From: Vampirovibrio sp.
GTDB taxonomy: Bacteria; Cyanobacteriota; Vampirovibrionia; Vampirovibrionales; JAJTHC01
Direction of reading: 5' to 3'
Assembly (NCBI GenBank): GCA_024998755.1
Contig: JACEUU010000003.1
Span: 372,001 to 436,000, forward strand
Length of the DNA: 64,000 nucleotides
Positions 36,499 to 44,259 of the stretch are shown one piece after another. A program made the position numbers and the translations under genes. Under the pieces are notes generated by a model, which searched no databases, was not told the DNA's origin, and saw only the letters and a program-made list of their open reading frames with translations. Numbering within the stretch: the first letter of the stretch is position 1; each line of letters opens with the position of its first letter.

Positions 36499-37797
36499 AT
36501 GTTTGCTATTGATAGACGATTATTTTCAAAAGTGTTACGGTGGGGCGTGGGTGTTAGCTTAGGCATGGTATTGCTATTAACGGTTTGGGTGTTAACCCAA
36601 TGGCACTATGTGCTGGCCAACGAAAACGTGGGCGATGTTGCCATGATGTACCTTAAAAACCCTACCAGCGTGGTTAATAACCCCACAGATTGGTTACAAA
36701 ATAGTTGGAATGTTTACAGAAAAAAGTTTATTCAGCATGACGGGCGGGTGATGGATTTCTTCTCTGAAAATGCCACTACCAGTGAAGGGCAATCGTACGC
36801 CTTATTGCGGGCGGTTTGGCTGAATGATAAACCAACGTTTGATTTGGTTTGGGCATGGACGCAACAGAATATTCAAAACCGAGAAAATGACGTGCTATTT
36901 TCTTGGAAATGGGGTAAAGAGGCCAATTCTGGCGAGTGGAAAACACTCGACTCTACCCAAGCTTCTGATGCGGATCAAGATATTGCTTTGGCGTTGTTAA
37001 TGGCGAATAAACGTTGGGAAGAAGCCCGTTATAAACAACAGGCATTGGCTATTTTAGACGATTTTTGGCGATATAACGTGGTTAATTCTAAAATAGGCCC
37101 CGTCGTTCTACCCGGTGGTGATTGGTACCGTACCGATACTGCCATTCCGGTTAGCACTATTTTGAACCCGTCTTATTTTTCGCCGGCTACATATCGTATT
37201 TTTGCGGAAGTGGATGCTAGTCATCCGTGGCAGCAACTGGCTAGTACCAGTTATAAAATTATTCAGAAAAGCCAAACGTTGGGTAAAGCCAAGCTTTCGC
37301 CGGATTGGGTCATGTTGAACCGGTCGACAGGTTATGTTTACTTGCAGAATGATTTTGAGCGGTATTCAGCCCAACGTAGTAATTTTGGGTATGAAGCGGT
37401 TCGTACCCCTTGGCGAGTATTGTTAGATGCTACCTTGTTTCCTCAACAATCTGGGCTTGCGGCAACTTCCGTATTAACGAAAACGTTACCAACGTTGGAA
37501 ACTTATATTGCTAGAAACGGTAAATTACCGGGGTTATTGGATATGAATGGTACGGAATTAGAACCCTTAAAATCTAAGGCGGCTTATGGGGCATTGTATC
37601 CGTTGCTGAAGACTTATCGCCCTGCGTTGGTCAAGCAATTGGTGATGTCGTATGATTGGAATGATGCGACGATAACGGATGATTATTATGCCCAAAACTG
37701 GTATTGGTTTGGCTTGGCGTTGCAAACTTTGCGTAAACAGGGCTATAATGAAAGCTTATCGCCTTTAGAGCGATTGACGTTTTTCCTTGTACCTTAG
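36499..37797 (+). CDS. Glycoside hydrolase family 8 (endoglucanase/BcsZ-like)
   Basis: 432 aa. An N-terminal membrane anchor or signal peptide is at about 15-35. The GH8 fold follows: TTSEGQSYALLRAVW with catalytic acid Glu96, FSWKWG, and SDADQDIALALLMA with the catalytic Asp (159 or 161), then VLPGGDW, NPSYFSPATYRIF, and RSNFGYEAVRTPWRVLLD. GH8 enzymes cut cellulose, chitosan or xylan; BcsZ-type members assist cellulose export. No bcs genes are nearby, so a wall- or prey-degrading role is equally possible. folB follows within 20 bp. Confidence 0.88.
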   Translation: MFAIDRRLFSKVLRWGVGVSLGMVLLLTVWVLTQWHYVLANENVGDVAMMYLKNPTSVVNNPTDWLQNSWNVYRKKFIQHDGRVMDFFSENATTSEGQSYALLRAVWLNDKPTFDLVWAWTQQNIQNRENDVLFSWKWGKEANSGEWKTLDSTQASDADQDIALALLMANKRWEEARYKQQALAILDDFWRYNVVNSKIGPVVLPGGDWYRTDTAIPVSTILNPSYFSPATYRIFAEVDASHPWQQLASTSYKIIQKSQTLGKAKLSPDWVMLNRSTGYVYLQNDFERYSAQRSNFGYEAVRTPWRVLLDATLFPQQSGLAATSVLTKTLPTLETYIARNGKLPGLLDMNGTELEPLKSKAAYGALYPLLKTYRPALVKQLVMSYDWNDATITDDYYAQNWYWFGLALQTLRKQGYNESLSPLERLTFFLVP

Positions 37798-37812
37798 GGC
37801 TTTGTGCTAACA

Positions 37813-38223
37813 ATGCTTACTATTACGGCAGATTGTTTAACGGTACCAACGGCGGGTGTTACTGTTGCTGAAGTGAAAAATTGGGTGCTTCCTTTTCAGG
37901 TGGGTATTTTGCCTGAAGAACAGGGGGTTACGCAACCCTTGCGGTTTCATGTGCGGGTGGCGGTGGCTTCGCCTCAAGGGGTACTAAACCAAGCGGATTG
38001 GCAACAGGCTTTGGATGGGTCTTTTGATTATCGGATAGTGATAAACACCCTTCAGGTGTTGGCGGATTCTGGGCATACGAATTTGTTGGAAGAAATAGCT
38101 TCGGTGGTGGAACGGGCTTGTTTGGGGCATCCGCAGGTGTTGGGGTTGTGGTTGAAGATTGAAAAGCTGGGGTTGCTCCCCAATGCTGAATCTATTGGGA
38201 TTGAACGCACCACTTGGCGGTAG
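37813..38223 (+). CDS. folB: Dihydroneopterin aldolase-like protein
   Basis: 136 aa from ATG 37813 (a GTG at 37804 is possible). FolB-fold: VKNWVLPFQVGILPEEQGVTQ near the start, FDYRIVINTLQVLADSGHTNLLEEIASVVE, WLKIEKLGLLPNAESIGIE. The Lys and Glu of the family are recognisable. The stretch is more diverged than typical FolB, so it may be a FolB-like epimerase. Start is only 15 bp after the GH8 stop. Confidence 0.75.
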   Translation: MLTITADCLTVPTAGVTVAEVKNWVLPFQVGILPEEQGVTQPLRFHVRVAVASPQGVLNQADWQQALDGSFDYRIVINTLQVLADSGHTNLLEEIASVVERACLGHPQVLGLWLKIEKLGLLPNAESIGIERTTWR

Positions 38224-38532
38224 CAAATAGCGTAAAAACTTACAACGCAACGCCACACAGCTCGTCCCCTACATTAGAGAAGTAGCTCATTAATTATAAG
38301 AACAGCTATACTATCGTCTTTTAAAAAATAATTTCACATCTTTCACGGGAAGCCACGGAGAGCTTCCTCTACAGCCTCGTTGTGGTAGGGGCTGGTCCTC
38401 TGTGCCAGCCCGCCTAAAATGCAAACTTTAACACGCTATTTAATAATTGGAACAGCTATATAGAGTTGTTTCCGAAGAAACTTTATGCTATTTTAAAAAT
38501 AGTTTTTACACTATCCTTTGGTTTTATGTATT
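38224..38532. other. Intergenic region with REP-like hairpin and a short direct repeat
   Basis: 309 bp. GGGCTGG/CCAGCCC forms a hairpin around 38386-38412. The motif ATTATAAGAACAGCTATA (about 38292) recurs as ATAATTGGAACAGCTATA (about 38443). No ORF is convincing. Confidence 0.4.
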
Positions 38533-40011
38533 ATGATGATGTCTATTTCCTCTACTGTTAAGTCACATACGTTTACTCTGCCTCTTGTACAGGCTAACCC
38601 TATCCTATCTTCAGACCCTCAAAAACCCGTACCAGCCGAAGCCTTCCCTAGTGTGCCCAACACGTTGAACTGGAAAAATTGGCATCTCAAAAAAGCCATG
38701 CCTACGTTAATTTTACCTGTAGCGGTAACGTGGGGATTGGGTAATGTGTTGGAACACCAGCTACATGAAGGGCATTTAGCCCACTGGAAAGCCCCAAATT
38801 GGGTGAAAGGTGGGGCGACTAAATTAGCGATTGCTATTCCCGCTTTGATGGTGGCTTATGGGGTGTTTGATGCCATTGGCATGTCATTAGCAGGGTATGC
38901 TTGGCGAACATTGGGGTTCGCTTTATTTGGAGCAGTTGCGGCTTCGACGCTTGTTCCACTAACCAAAGCGAATCTATGGGCTAGTAACAATCCAGCGGTG
39001 CTTCAGTTTTTGAAAGAAAAGGGAGCTTCCCTAGTTAAAAAAGGAGGGCTTGCCAAAGTAGCTGAAGCCATTAATGAAGCTGGCTTAAAAACAGCTGAGG
39101 GCATTGCTCTAAAAAACGTAACCGAAGCTGATTTAAAAAACTGGACAGAAGCTAGAACCTTGCACTGGGCTACCCAAGCCACGTTAATTCCGTTCTTTTT
39201 TGGGTTGTGTCAGTTATCCAAAGTGCCTCAAGCCTTACCAAAGGAAGAAGGAGTTGCGGTTCAGCATACCAAGGGTAATACGGCGAATGAACTTTGGGGC
39301 GGGTCAGAACCGCCACCACAACAAGTATTTGCTAAAAATTTCACCACAGAAGTGGGCAGTTATGCGGAAGTGATGAGCCATATCCCTAAACGGTTGCATC
39401 AAATTTCTACGGGGTTGCCCTTGGCGTTTCATGCTGCAAAAGCTACTTCTCAACCGAACGAATCGGGTAATAATCAATCGGCGTTGGGGCGGTTTATGGT
39501 TGAATTTGAAAAAACGCCAACAGCAGCCTTAACTTATGCGGTGGCTGCTACTGGTTATTTGGTTGCGGGTGTTACTACTGTAGGCTTGTTATTGGCTGGT
39601 AACAAGCATTTACTACACTTACCTTCAGACCCTTTTAGCCCGTTAGCCGAAGCGATGGCTAATGCTAAGCAACCGAAGTCAGCTTCTGAATCGGTTGCTA
39701 AAACGGTACATCAGGCTGGGCAGTGGATACTTTCTTCGGGTCAATTTACGAATGCCTTGGCTTCATTAGTTACTAATTTTAGTGATTGGCCGTTGGCGTT
39801 TAGTTTTGTTTATCGGGCTAGTGCCATGCCGATGTTAGTTGGTAGTGTGGCTCATTTATTTAAGTGGGATAAATTGATTTTCACCAAATTGGGTGGGTTT
39901 ATGCAAACTTCTGCTTATGCGTTGTTTTTGTTAGTCCCTGCTAAGCAAGTGGCTTCTGCTTTACAATCCCCTAGCAAATCAACTTCTCCTGTAACTATCA
40001 ACAAACCATAG
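38533..40011 (+). CDS. Multi-pass membrane protein, unknown function
   Basis: 492 aa from the first of three ATGs at 38533. Several hydrophobic stretches are spread along it (around 65-85, 100-140, 225-240, 350-375, 410-435 and 455-475) separated by Lys/Ala-rich helices (KEKGASLVKKGGLAKVAEAI). No known domain. The gene at 52686 on the other strand has similar size and layout, though I see no clear sequence match. Not in an obvious operon; followed by a T-rich region with a possible terminator near 40040-40066. Confidence 0.6.
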   Translation: MMMSISSTVKSHTFTLPLVQANPILSSDPQKPVPAEAFPSVPNTLNWKNWHLKKAMPTLILPVAVTWGLGNVLEHQLHEGHLAHWKAPNWVKGGATKLAIAIPALMVAYGVFDAIGMSLAGYAWRTLGFALFGAVAASTLVPLTKANLWASNNPAVLQFLKEKGASLVKKGGLAKVAEAINEAGLKTAEGIALKNVTEADLKNWTEARTLHWATQATLIPFFFGLCQLSKVPQALPKEEGVAVQHTKGNTANELWGGSEPPPQQVFAKNFTTEVGSYAEVMSHIPKRLHQISTGLPLAFHAAKATSQPNESGNNQSALGRFMVEFEKTPTAALTYAVAATGYLVAGVTTVGLLLAGNKHLLHLPSDPFSPLAEAMANAKQPKSASESVAKTVHQAGQWILSSGQFTNALASLVTNFSDWPLAFSFVYRASAMPMLVGSVAHLFKWDKLIFTKLGGFMQTSAYALFLLVPAKQVASALQSPSKSTSPVTINKP

Positions 40012-40162
40012 CGTTTTGTTTTCTTTTCTCTTTCCCCCCTCCACCGTTAGATGGAAGGGGGTTTGTTTTCAGCCTGTTTTAACCGAAACCACAGATAGCA
40101 ATTACTTTCTATTTTTCTAGTTCTCTGTTTTCGCTTTCAAAAACGATAGGCACTTTTTCGCT

Positions 40163-41053
40163 ATGAATTTTTTCAAGCCTCCTTTGGTTGTTAACGCTAC
40201 TAACGCTTCAGCAGATGCTGGCGTTTCCGCCAACCCTCCTAAACCGTTTAGTATTAATACCGATGAAATTCGCTCATTTGCAGACCTCATTACCAGCCTA
40301 GAATGGGCGAGTGCTAGCTCAGACCATTCCGCCCCGCTGATTACCGCCCCTGATAGAGCGTTGCTACAAAGCTACCCTTCCGCTAACGAATTGACGGATA
40401 GAACGGCTGCTTTACTAAAAGCCAGTCAAGGCTTAGCTTCTACCCTCAATAAATCAGACTCTACAGCCGAATCCATCAAAAAACCGACTGCTGAACCACC
40501 ATTTCCCCTCTCTAAAGAAGATAAAGCGTGGTTGGAAGCGGTTAAAAATCAACCAAATATGACGCTAACAGCCCCGAACCCCTTGCTTCAACCCATCCAA
40601 CATTTTTGGCAACTGGAAGGCAATAGTATTAGTGGTACGCCTGAAGGCGAAGGCTTTGCTTCGGCGGGGCTAAAACACGCTTATGCCTTAAGCGAAAAAT
40701 TACAAGCCCAATTGGCGGAAGGTTACAAAACAGGCAAGCCTATCCGCATTACGGTGGATGATACCCTCTCGATTGTCTTCAAAATTAAGGGCAAACAGGT
40801 TAGTGCGGAATTTCTTTCCACTACGGGCGATGCGAAGGCGTTGGGGCAACTTTCTGCCCAGTTGGAACAATTGAAAGCCCAAATGGTTCAGAAACAACTA
40901 CCTGTGGGCGATTTATCCTTCCGCCCGATGGAAACGACTGAAACGTCCGCTGAAGAACGGGCTAATCAATCTCACCAAAAACAGCAGGAACAGTCTTCTC
41001 ACAATCCCCACCAGAACACCCCTACTGAACAACAGCAACAACAAGGGAGTTAG
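40163..41053 (+). CDS. FliK-like flagellar hook-length control protein (tentative)
   Basis: 296 aa. The N-terminal two-thirds are Ala/Ser/Pro/Thr-rich, with no clear fold. A C-terminal ordered stretch (about 190-255; PIRITVDDTLSIVFKIKGKQ, VSAEFLSTTGDAKALGQL, SAQLEQLKAQMVQKQLPVGD) resembles the FliK C-terminal beta domain (strand pair, then a helix of Leu/Gln). A polar Gln/His tail ends it. It lies 5 bp before a hook/rod protein gene, a typical position for fliK next to flgD/flgE. The call rests on context plus weak domain likeness. Confidence 0.5.
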   Translation: MNFFKPPLVVNATNASADAGVSANPPKPFSINTDEIRSFADLITSLEWASASSDHSAPLITAPDRALLQSYPSANELTDRTAALLKASQGLASTLNKSDSTAESIKKPTAEPPFPLSKEDKAWLEAVKNQPNMTLTAPNPLLQPIQHFWQLEGNSISGTPEGEGFASAGLKHAYALSEKLQAQLAEGYKTGKPIRITVDDTLSIVFKIKGKQVSAEFLSTTGDAKALGQLSAQLEQLKAQMVQKQLPVGDLSFRPMETTETSAEERANQSHQKQQEQSSHNPHQNTPTEQQQQQGS

Positions 41054-41058
41054 GTTTT

Positions 41059-41913
41059 ATGATGATGATGATGTATGATCCGTTTATTACGGCTTTGAAC
41101 ACGTCTCGGGCTGCACGGGCTTGGTATGAAAGTACGGCGGTGAATTTAGGCAACATTTACACCCCAGGGTTTAAGGAAGAATCCATCAACTTTACAGATT
41201 TTCTCCAAGGCGTTCGGGCGAGTGATATTGACCGCAAAAAGGATCAAGGAAAATCTCACCCCGGTAAAGGCCCAACTAATTTGATGATTGAGGGTGAAGG
41301 CTGGTTTGCTATTCGTAACAAGGAAGGGCAGTTGCGGTACACTCGCACGGGCGATTTTAAATTTAATGGTGAAGGCACCATCGTCAATGAAAAAGGCGAT
41401 AAATTGCAGGGTTATTTGCTAGATGAAACGGGCAAGCCGGTTACGGGTGCAGATTCGATGATGTCTGCTGGTACGTCGGGGAATATGCCTAATCAAACCA
41501 AGGGTGGGCCAGGGCATATTCCCAGTTCGGAAATTACGTTGTGGGTAGACCCGACCAATGGCAAATTTTTTGGCAAGTATGACGAATATAAGGTAAAAGC
41601 GGATGGTACGGTGGTTGGCGTAGCCAATGGTGGTAAGGATAATGTGCCGCTTTATAAGATTGCTTTGGTGAATTTTCAGAACCCTAGTTCGTTGGCTCAG
41701 GTGGATGATTTGCAGTTTGTGCCGACAGCCATGAGTGGTGAACCGTTGGAAGGCACGGGCGAAGTGCGCTCAGGGTTGGTGGAATTGTCGAATGTGGATT
41801 TGAAGAGTCAAGTGGAATATTTGCAGAATGCTAAAACCTTGATGAACTTTGGCACGAAGTTGATTCAGACCAATAAAACCTTGCTGGAAGAGGCTTTACG
41901 GTTGATTCAGTAG
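41059..41913 (+). CDS. Flagellar hook/rod protein (FlgE/FlgF/FlgG family)
   Basis: 284 aa, five tandem ATGs. N-terminus: PFITALNTSRAARAWYESTAVNLGNIYTPGFK, the rod/hook signature, then NLMIEGEGWFAIRNKEGQLRYTRTGDF (FlgE/F/G D1 region). C-terminus: EVRSGLVELSNVDLKSQVEY and NAKTLMNFGTKLIQTNKTLLE. Which member (rod FlgF/FlgG or hook FlgE) cannot be decided; the length is near FlgG. Preceded by the FliK-like gene, probably the same operon. Confidence 0.88.
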   Translation: MMMMMYDPFITALNTSRAARAWYESTAVNLGNIYTPGFKEESINFTDFLQGVRASDIDRKKDQGKSHPGKGPTNLMIEGEGWFAIRNKEGQLRYTRTGDFKFNGEGTIVNEKGDKLQGYLLDETGKPVTGADSMMSAGTSGNMPNQTKGGPGHIPSSEITLWVDPTNGKFFGKYDEYKVKADGTVVGVANGGKDNVPLYKIALVNFQNPSSLAQVDDLQFVPTAMSGEPLEGTGEVRSGLVELSNVDLKSQVEYLQNAKTLMNFGTKLIQTNKTLLEEALRLIQ

Positions 41914-41934
41914 AGTGATACTTTTTTTATTTTG

Positions 41935-42095
41935 GGCGTTACGGGGTGGTATTGCAGGGCAATGCACCCCGTCGTTGCCCCATGCTACGCACTCAACCCC
42001 GCCTACCCTCACCCTAGCCCTCTCCCAGAGGGAGAGGGAACAATACACCCTTGTAAATGGCGGGTTTTCGCCCTTTGGGTGGGGCAACTAACGCT
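41935..42095 (+). repeat. Family D repeat, copy 1
   Basis: Blocks GGTATTGCAGGGCAA, AACCCCGCCT, CCCTCTCCCAGAGGGAGAGGG (hairpin), AACAATACACCC and GCCCTTTGGGTG. The same blocks occur inverted at 52512-52678. Confidence 0.8.
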
Positions 42096-42111
42096 TTCGT
42101 ATTCTTAAAAT

Positions 42112-42352
42112 TGTTGCTTCGGGCTATAATCGATTGTCGTTTCTAGCTTTAGCTGGTTGGTTTGTCAGGGGACTGCTGTTTGGCAGCCCCCCGACACCCC
42201 CCGCAAACTTAGGGGTAAACCCCTAAGAACCCCCAAAAAGCCACCCGCCTATGCCACCAGAAGGGCATTGACGGCGGGATGTTCTTTTTGCCCCTTCGGT
42301 GGACGAAACGCATCGCCTTTGCCCTGCAGCGGCGATGGTCGTTCCTACTTGT
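42112..42352 (-). repeat. Family C repeat, copy 3 (uninterrupted)
   Basis: Inverted relative to copies 1 and 2. It contains GGTTTGTCAGGGGACTGC (42160-42177), the intact form of the site where the IS110 sits in copy 1. It also carries a GGGGACTGC/GCAGCCCC hairpin shared with family B copy 1. Confidence 0.85.
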
Positions 42353-42489
42353 GGTAATCCTTTCATTTTTCACCTATAGAACTCTATCAATTGCCGCTTT
42401 GGGAGCAACACTATATCCTTTTTTTAGCCTTTTTGATATATTTGTTAGATACAGACTTTGATTTAAAAACTAATAAAGGATTTAGAACT

Positions 42490-43395
42490 TTGACAACTAC
42501 AAATCACGAGAAAGAGTTTACTGCTTGGCTTTGGAGGCTGGAATGGGGGCAAACAGAATACTCAAGAAAAACAGAGATTGAAGAAGTACTATTAGCCTTA
42601 GGAGATGAGCAATATTGGGCAGAAGATAACCTGCACTTTGAAGTAGAGCCATTTAGCCATAATGAAAAATCTTATGTGGCTCTAAGATTGTCTTACTTAG
42701 ATCCAAACAAGCCAGAATTCTTTGATACTGAAACGGAGGAAAAAGTGTCTTTAGATATTGGAGATAATACGAAACGTTTAGATGATGTTTGGTTACTATT
42801 CTCTATTCTTGATAAGGGTGCTTATGTCTCAATGACTTATAATTCACGCATTAAAACACTGAATACCTTTATAAATCTTTTGCGAAAAAAGGAAAAATTA
42901 ATAGGTGTTACAGCGGAAAAAATGTATGATAGTGCTAAGATAGCTAGAACCCCGAATCAAGCTACTAAAATACAGATATCTGGACGTCAAACTTCTTTAG
43001 AAAATCTTTCACAAAGGGGCTTAATAAATTTAAAAGCTTTTGGGCTCGGGGACTATTTCACTGATGAAGTTAATGGTTATGAATGTGAAGTAAAAATAAA
43101 AGTTAAATTCAAACCAAAAAAAAATAAAAAGAATCAGACTCTTAGTAAAGGTCCTAGTACCTCACAACAAGCCCTTTCGCCTAAACTTTTAGAACAACTA
43201 GAAAATGAACATTTAAATCTAAGATTAGACGGAACAGAATACTGTTTTGATACGAATCAGTTACAAATGAAAACAGAATTTAAAATAAAATCACTAACTA
43301 GTTCTTTAAAAAAGGCTGATATATTTGTCAAATTAGCTACTTTGTTGGAGAAGGAACAGATTGACAATGGATTACTCTTATCACCAGTGGGTTAA
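42490..43395 (+). CDS. Accessory cassette protein 1, unknown (cytoplasmic)
   Basis: About 301 aa from TTG 42490, chosen because AAAGGA lies 9 nt upstream; the frame opens at 42391 but without a site. No signal peptide or membrane segment. Acidic N-terminal half (WLWRLEWGQTEYSRKTEIEE, HFEVEPFSHNEKSYVALRLS), a middle with KTLNTFINLLRKKEKL and KIARTPNQATKIQISG, a Lys-rich linker (KFKPKKNKKNQTL) and a C-terminal KKADIFVKLATLLEKEQI. AT-rich codon use unlike its neighbours. Overlaps the next gene by about 30 bp. No domain recognised. Confidence 0.7.
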   Translation: MTTTNHEKEFTAWLWRLEWGQTEYSRKTEIEEVLLALGDEQYWAEDNLHFEVEPFSHNEKSYVALRLSYLDPNKPEFFDTETEEKVSLDIGDNTKRLDDVWLLFSILDKGAYVSMTYNSRIKTLNTFINLLRKKEKLIGVTAEKMYDSAKIARTPNQATKIQISGRQTSLENLSQRGLINLKAFGLGDYFTDEVNGYECEVKIKVKFKPKKNKKNQTLSKGPSTSQQALSPKLLEQLENEHLNLRLDGTEYCFDTNQLQMKTEFKIKSLTSSLKKADIFVKLATLLEKEQIDNGLLLSPVG

Positions 43396-43792
43396 TAATG
43401 TCGCTGGCTTTTTTCATCATCAGAATTATGCTACTAATGCTCAAACTCTTGCTACAGTTGGTTCGCTTTTATTTACAGCACAAACGTTCATCTTCCAAAT
43501 TATTACGGATAAAAAAGATCATTTTTTCTTTCTTGATGATAAACGTAAAAAAAAGATTGCTACTCTGTGGTCATGGTGGATAATCTCCATTTTTGCCAAC
43601 TGTTCTATTAGTTTTTTGTTAGCCTCTTTTGATTTTAAAAACATAATGGATTTGTTTGTAGTATTAGCAATACTTAACTTGGTAATGTTTACAATTGTTC
43701 TTGGTTTGGGTTGTGTTTGTTTTCTTAATTATCAATCAATTTTTGTAAATCAGTTCCAAAAAAATACATCTTTAATACCTGAAGATGGCTAA
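43367..43792 (+). CDS. Accessory cassette protein 2, small two-helix membrane protein
   Basis: 141 aa from ATG 43367 (TTG 43361 also possible); AAGGAA precedes. A soluble N-terminus (DYSYHQWVNNVAGFFHHQNY), a hydrophobic region around 32-46, charged DKKDHFFFLDDKRKKK, then two membrane segments around 70-85 and 97-122 (MDLFVVLAILNLVMFTIVLG). Overlaps both neighbours (about 30 bp and 8 bp), so the three genes should be translated together. It could be a membrane effector or anchor; unknown. Confidence 0.7.
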   Translation: MDYSYHQWVNNVAGFFHHQNYATNAQTLATVGSLLFTAQTFIFQIITDKKDHFFFLDDKRKKKIATLWSWWIISIFANCSISFLLASFDFKNIMDLFVVLAILNLVMFTIVLGLGCVCFLNYQSIFVNQFQKNTSLIPEDG

Positions 43793-44105
43793 ATCAGAGA
43801 GGGGTTTTAACCAAATGATTGTAAAAAAGTATTCACTTTCTAAGCAATTAGCCTTGCCACCCCTAACGTTTGGGGCGTTGTTGGAAGCTTATCGCACGGA
43901 ACATAATCTAACCCAAGAAGCAATTGCCCAACAATTGGGGACAGTAAAACAACGCATTTGCGATTATGAAGCAGGCAGGCGGTTACCCACCTTAAAATTA
44001 GCTCATCAAACGGCTCTAACCTTGGGTGGCGTTGCGGAAGTTTGGGTGCAAGCCGTTGTGAATGAGCAATTGAAAAAAGCGGGCATCCCGTTGCAATGGG
44101 TTTAA
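43785..44105 (+). CDS. XRE-family helix-turn-helix regulator
   Basis: 106 aa from ATG 43785 (alternative ATG 43815). HTH: GALLEAYRTEHNLTQEAIAQ, QLGTVKQRICDYEAGRRLPT, then LKLAHQTALTLGG, the Cro/CI fold seen in HigA-like antitoxins. Overlaps the membrane protein by 8 bp. Codon use returns to the genome norm here. It is directly followed by the family E palindromes (44107-44259), which could be its binding sites. Probable autoregulator of the cassette. Confidence 0.8.
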   Translation: MAKSERGFNQMIVKKYSLSKQLALPPLTFGALLEAYRTEHNLTQEAIAQQLGTVKQRICDYEAGRRLPTLKLAHQTALTLGGVAEVWVQAVVNEQLKKAGIPLQWV

Positions 44106-44106
44106 T

Positions 44107-44259
44107 TGTCAACTTGAATTTCTGCCAGTTTTTCAAGTGCGTCTTGAAATAATTCCTTAAAATCAAGTGGTACTTGAATTGGTGTCAAATAATCAAGTTG
44201 AAATGTGCAAACTTGAATGCTTACCTTTATTTCAAGTGGCACTTGAATAATTGCCAAAT
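44107..44259. repeat. Family E palindromic array, locus 2, last unit split by an IS
   Basis: Contains AATCAAGTGGTACTTGAATT (44161-44180), TTTCAAGTGGCACTTGAAT (44230-44248) and GTCAAATAATCAAGTT (44184-44199). The last unit stops at GCCAAAT (44253-44259); its continuation AAATAATCAAGTTTTA resumes at 45418 after the IS5 element. Shares 30 and 24 nt exact blocks with locus 1. Confidence 0.85.

Larger units (their letters stand above)
41914..42489. other. Gene-free region made of D and C repeats
   Basis: 576 bp. Family D copy 1 (41935-42095) is joined through GCTTCGGGCT to an inverted family C copy (42112-42352). The last ~130 bp lead into the accessory cassette. Short frames here are repeat shadows. 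Confidence 0.6.

Noticed and set aside
42157-42461. Two short plus-strand frames before the accessory cassette
   Set aside because: They lie in the inverted family C repeat and have no ribosome site or family likeness.
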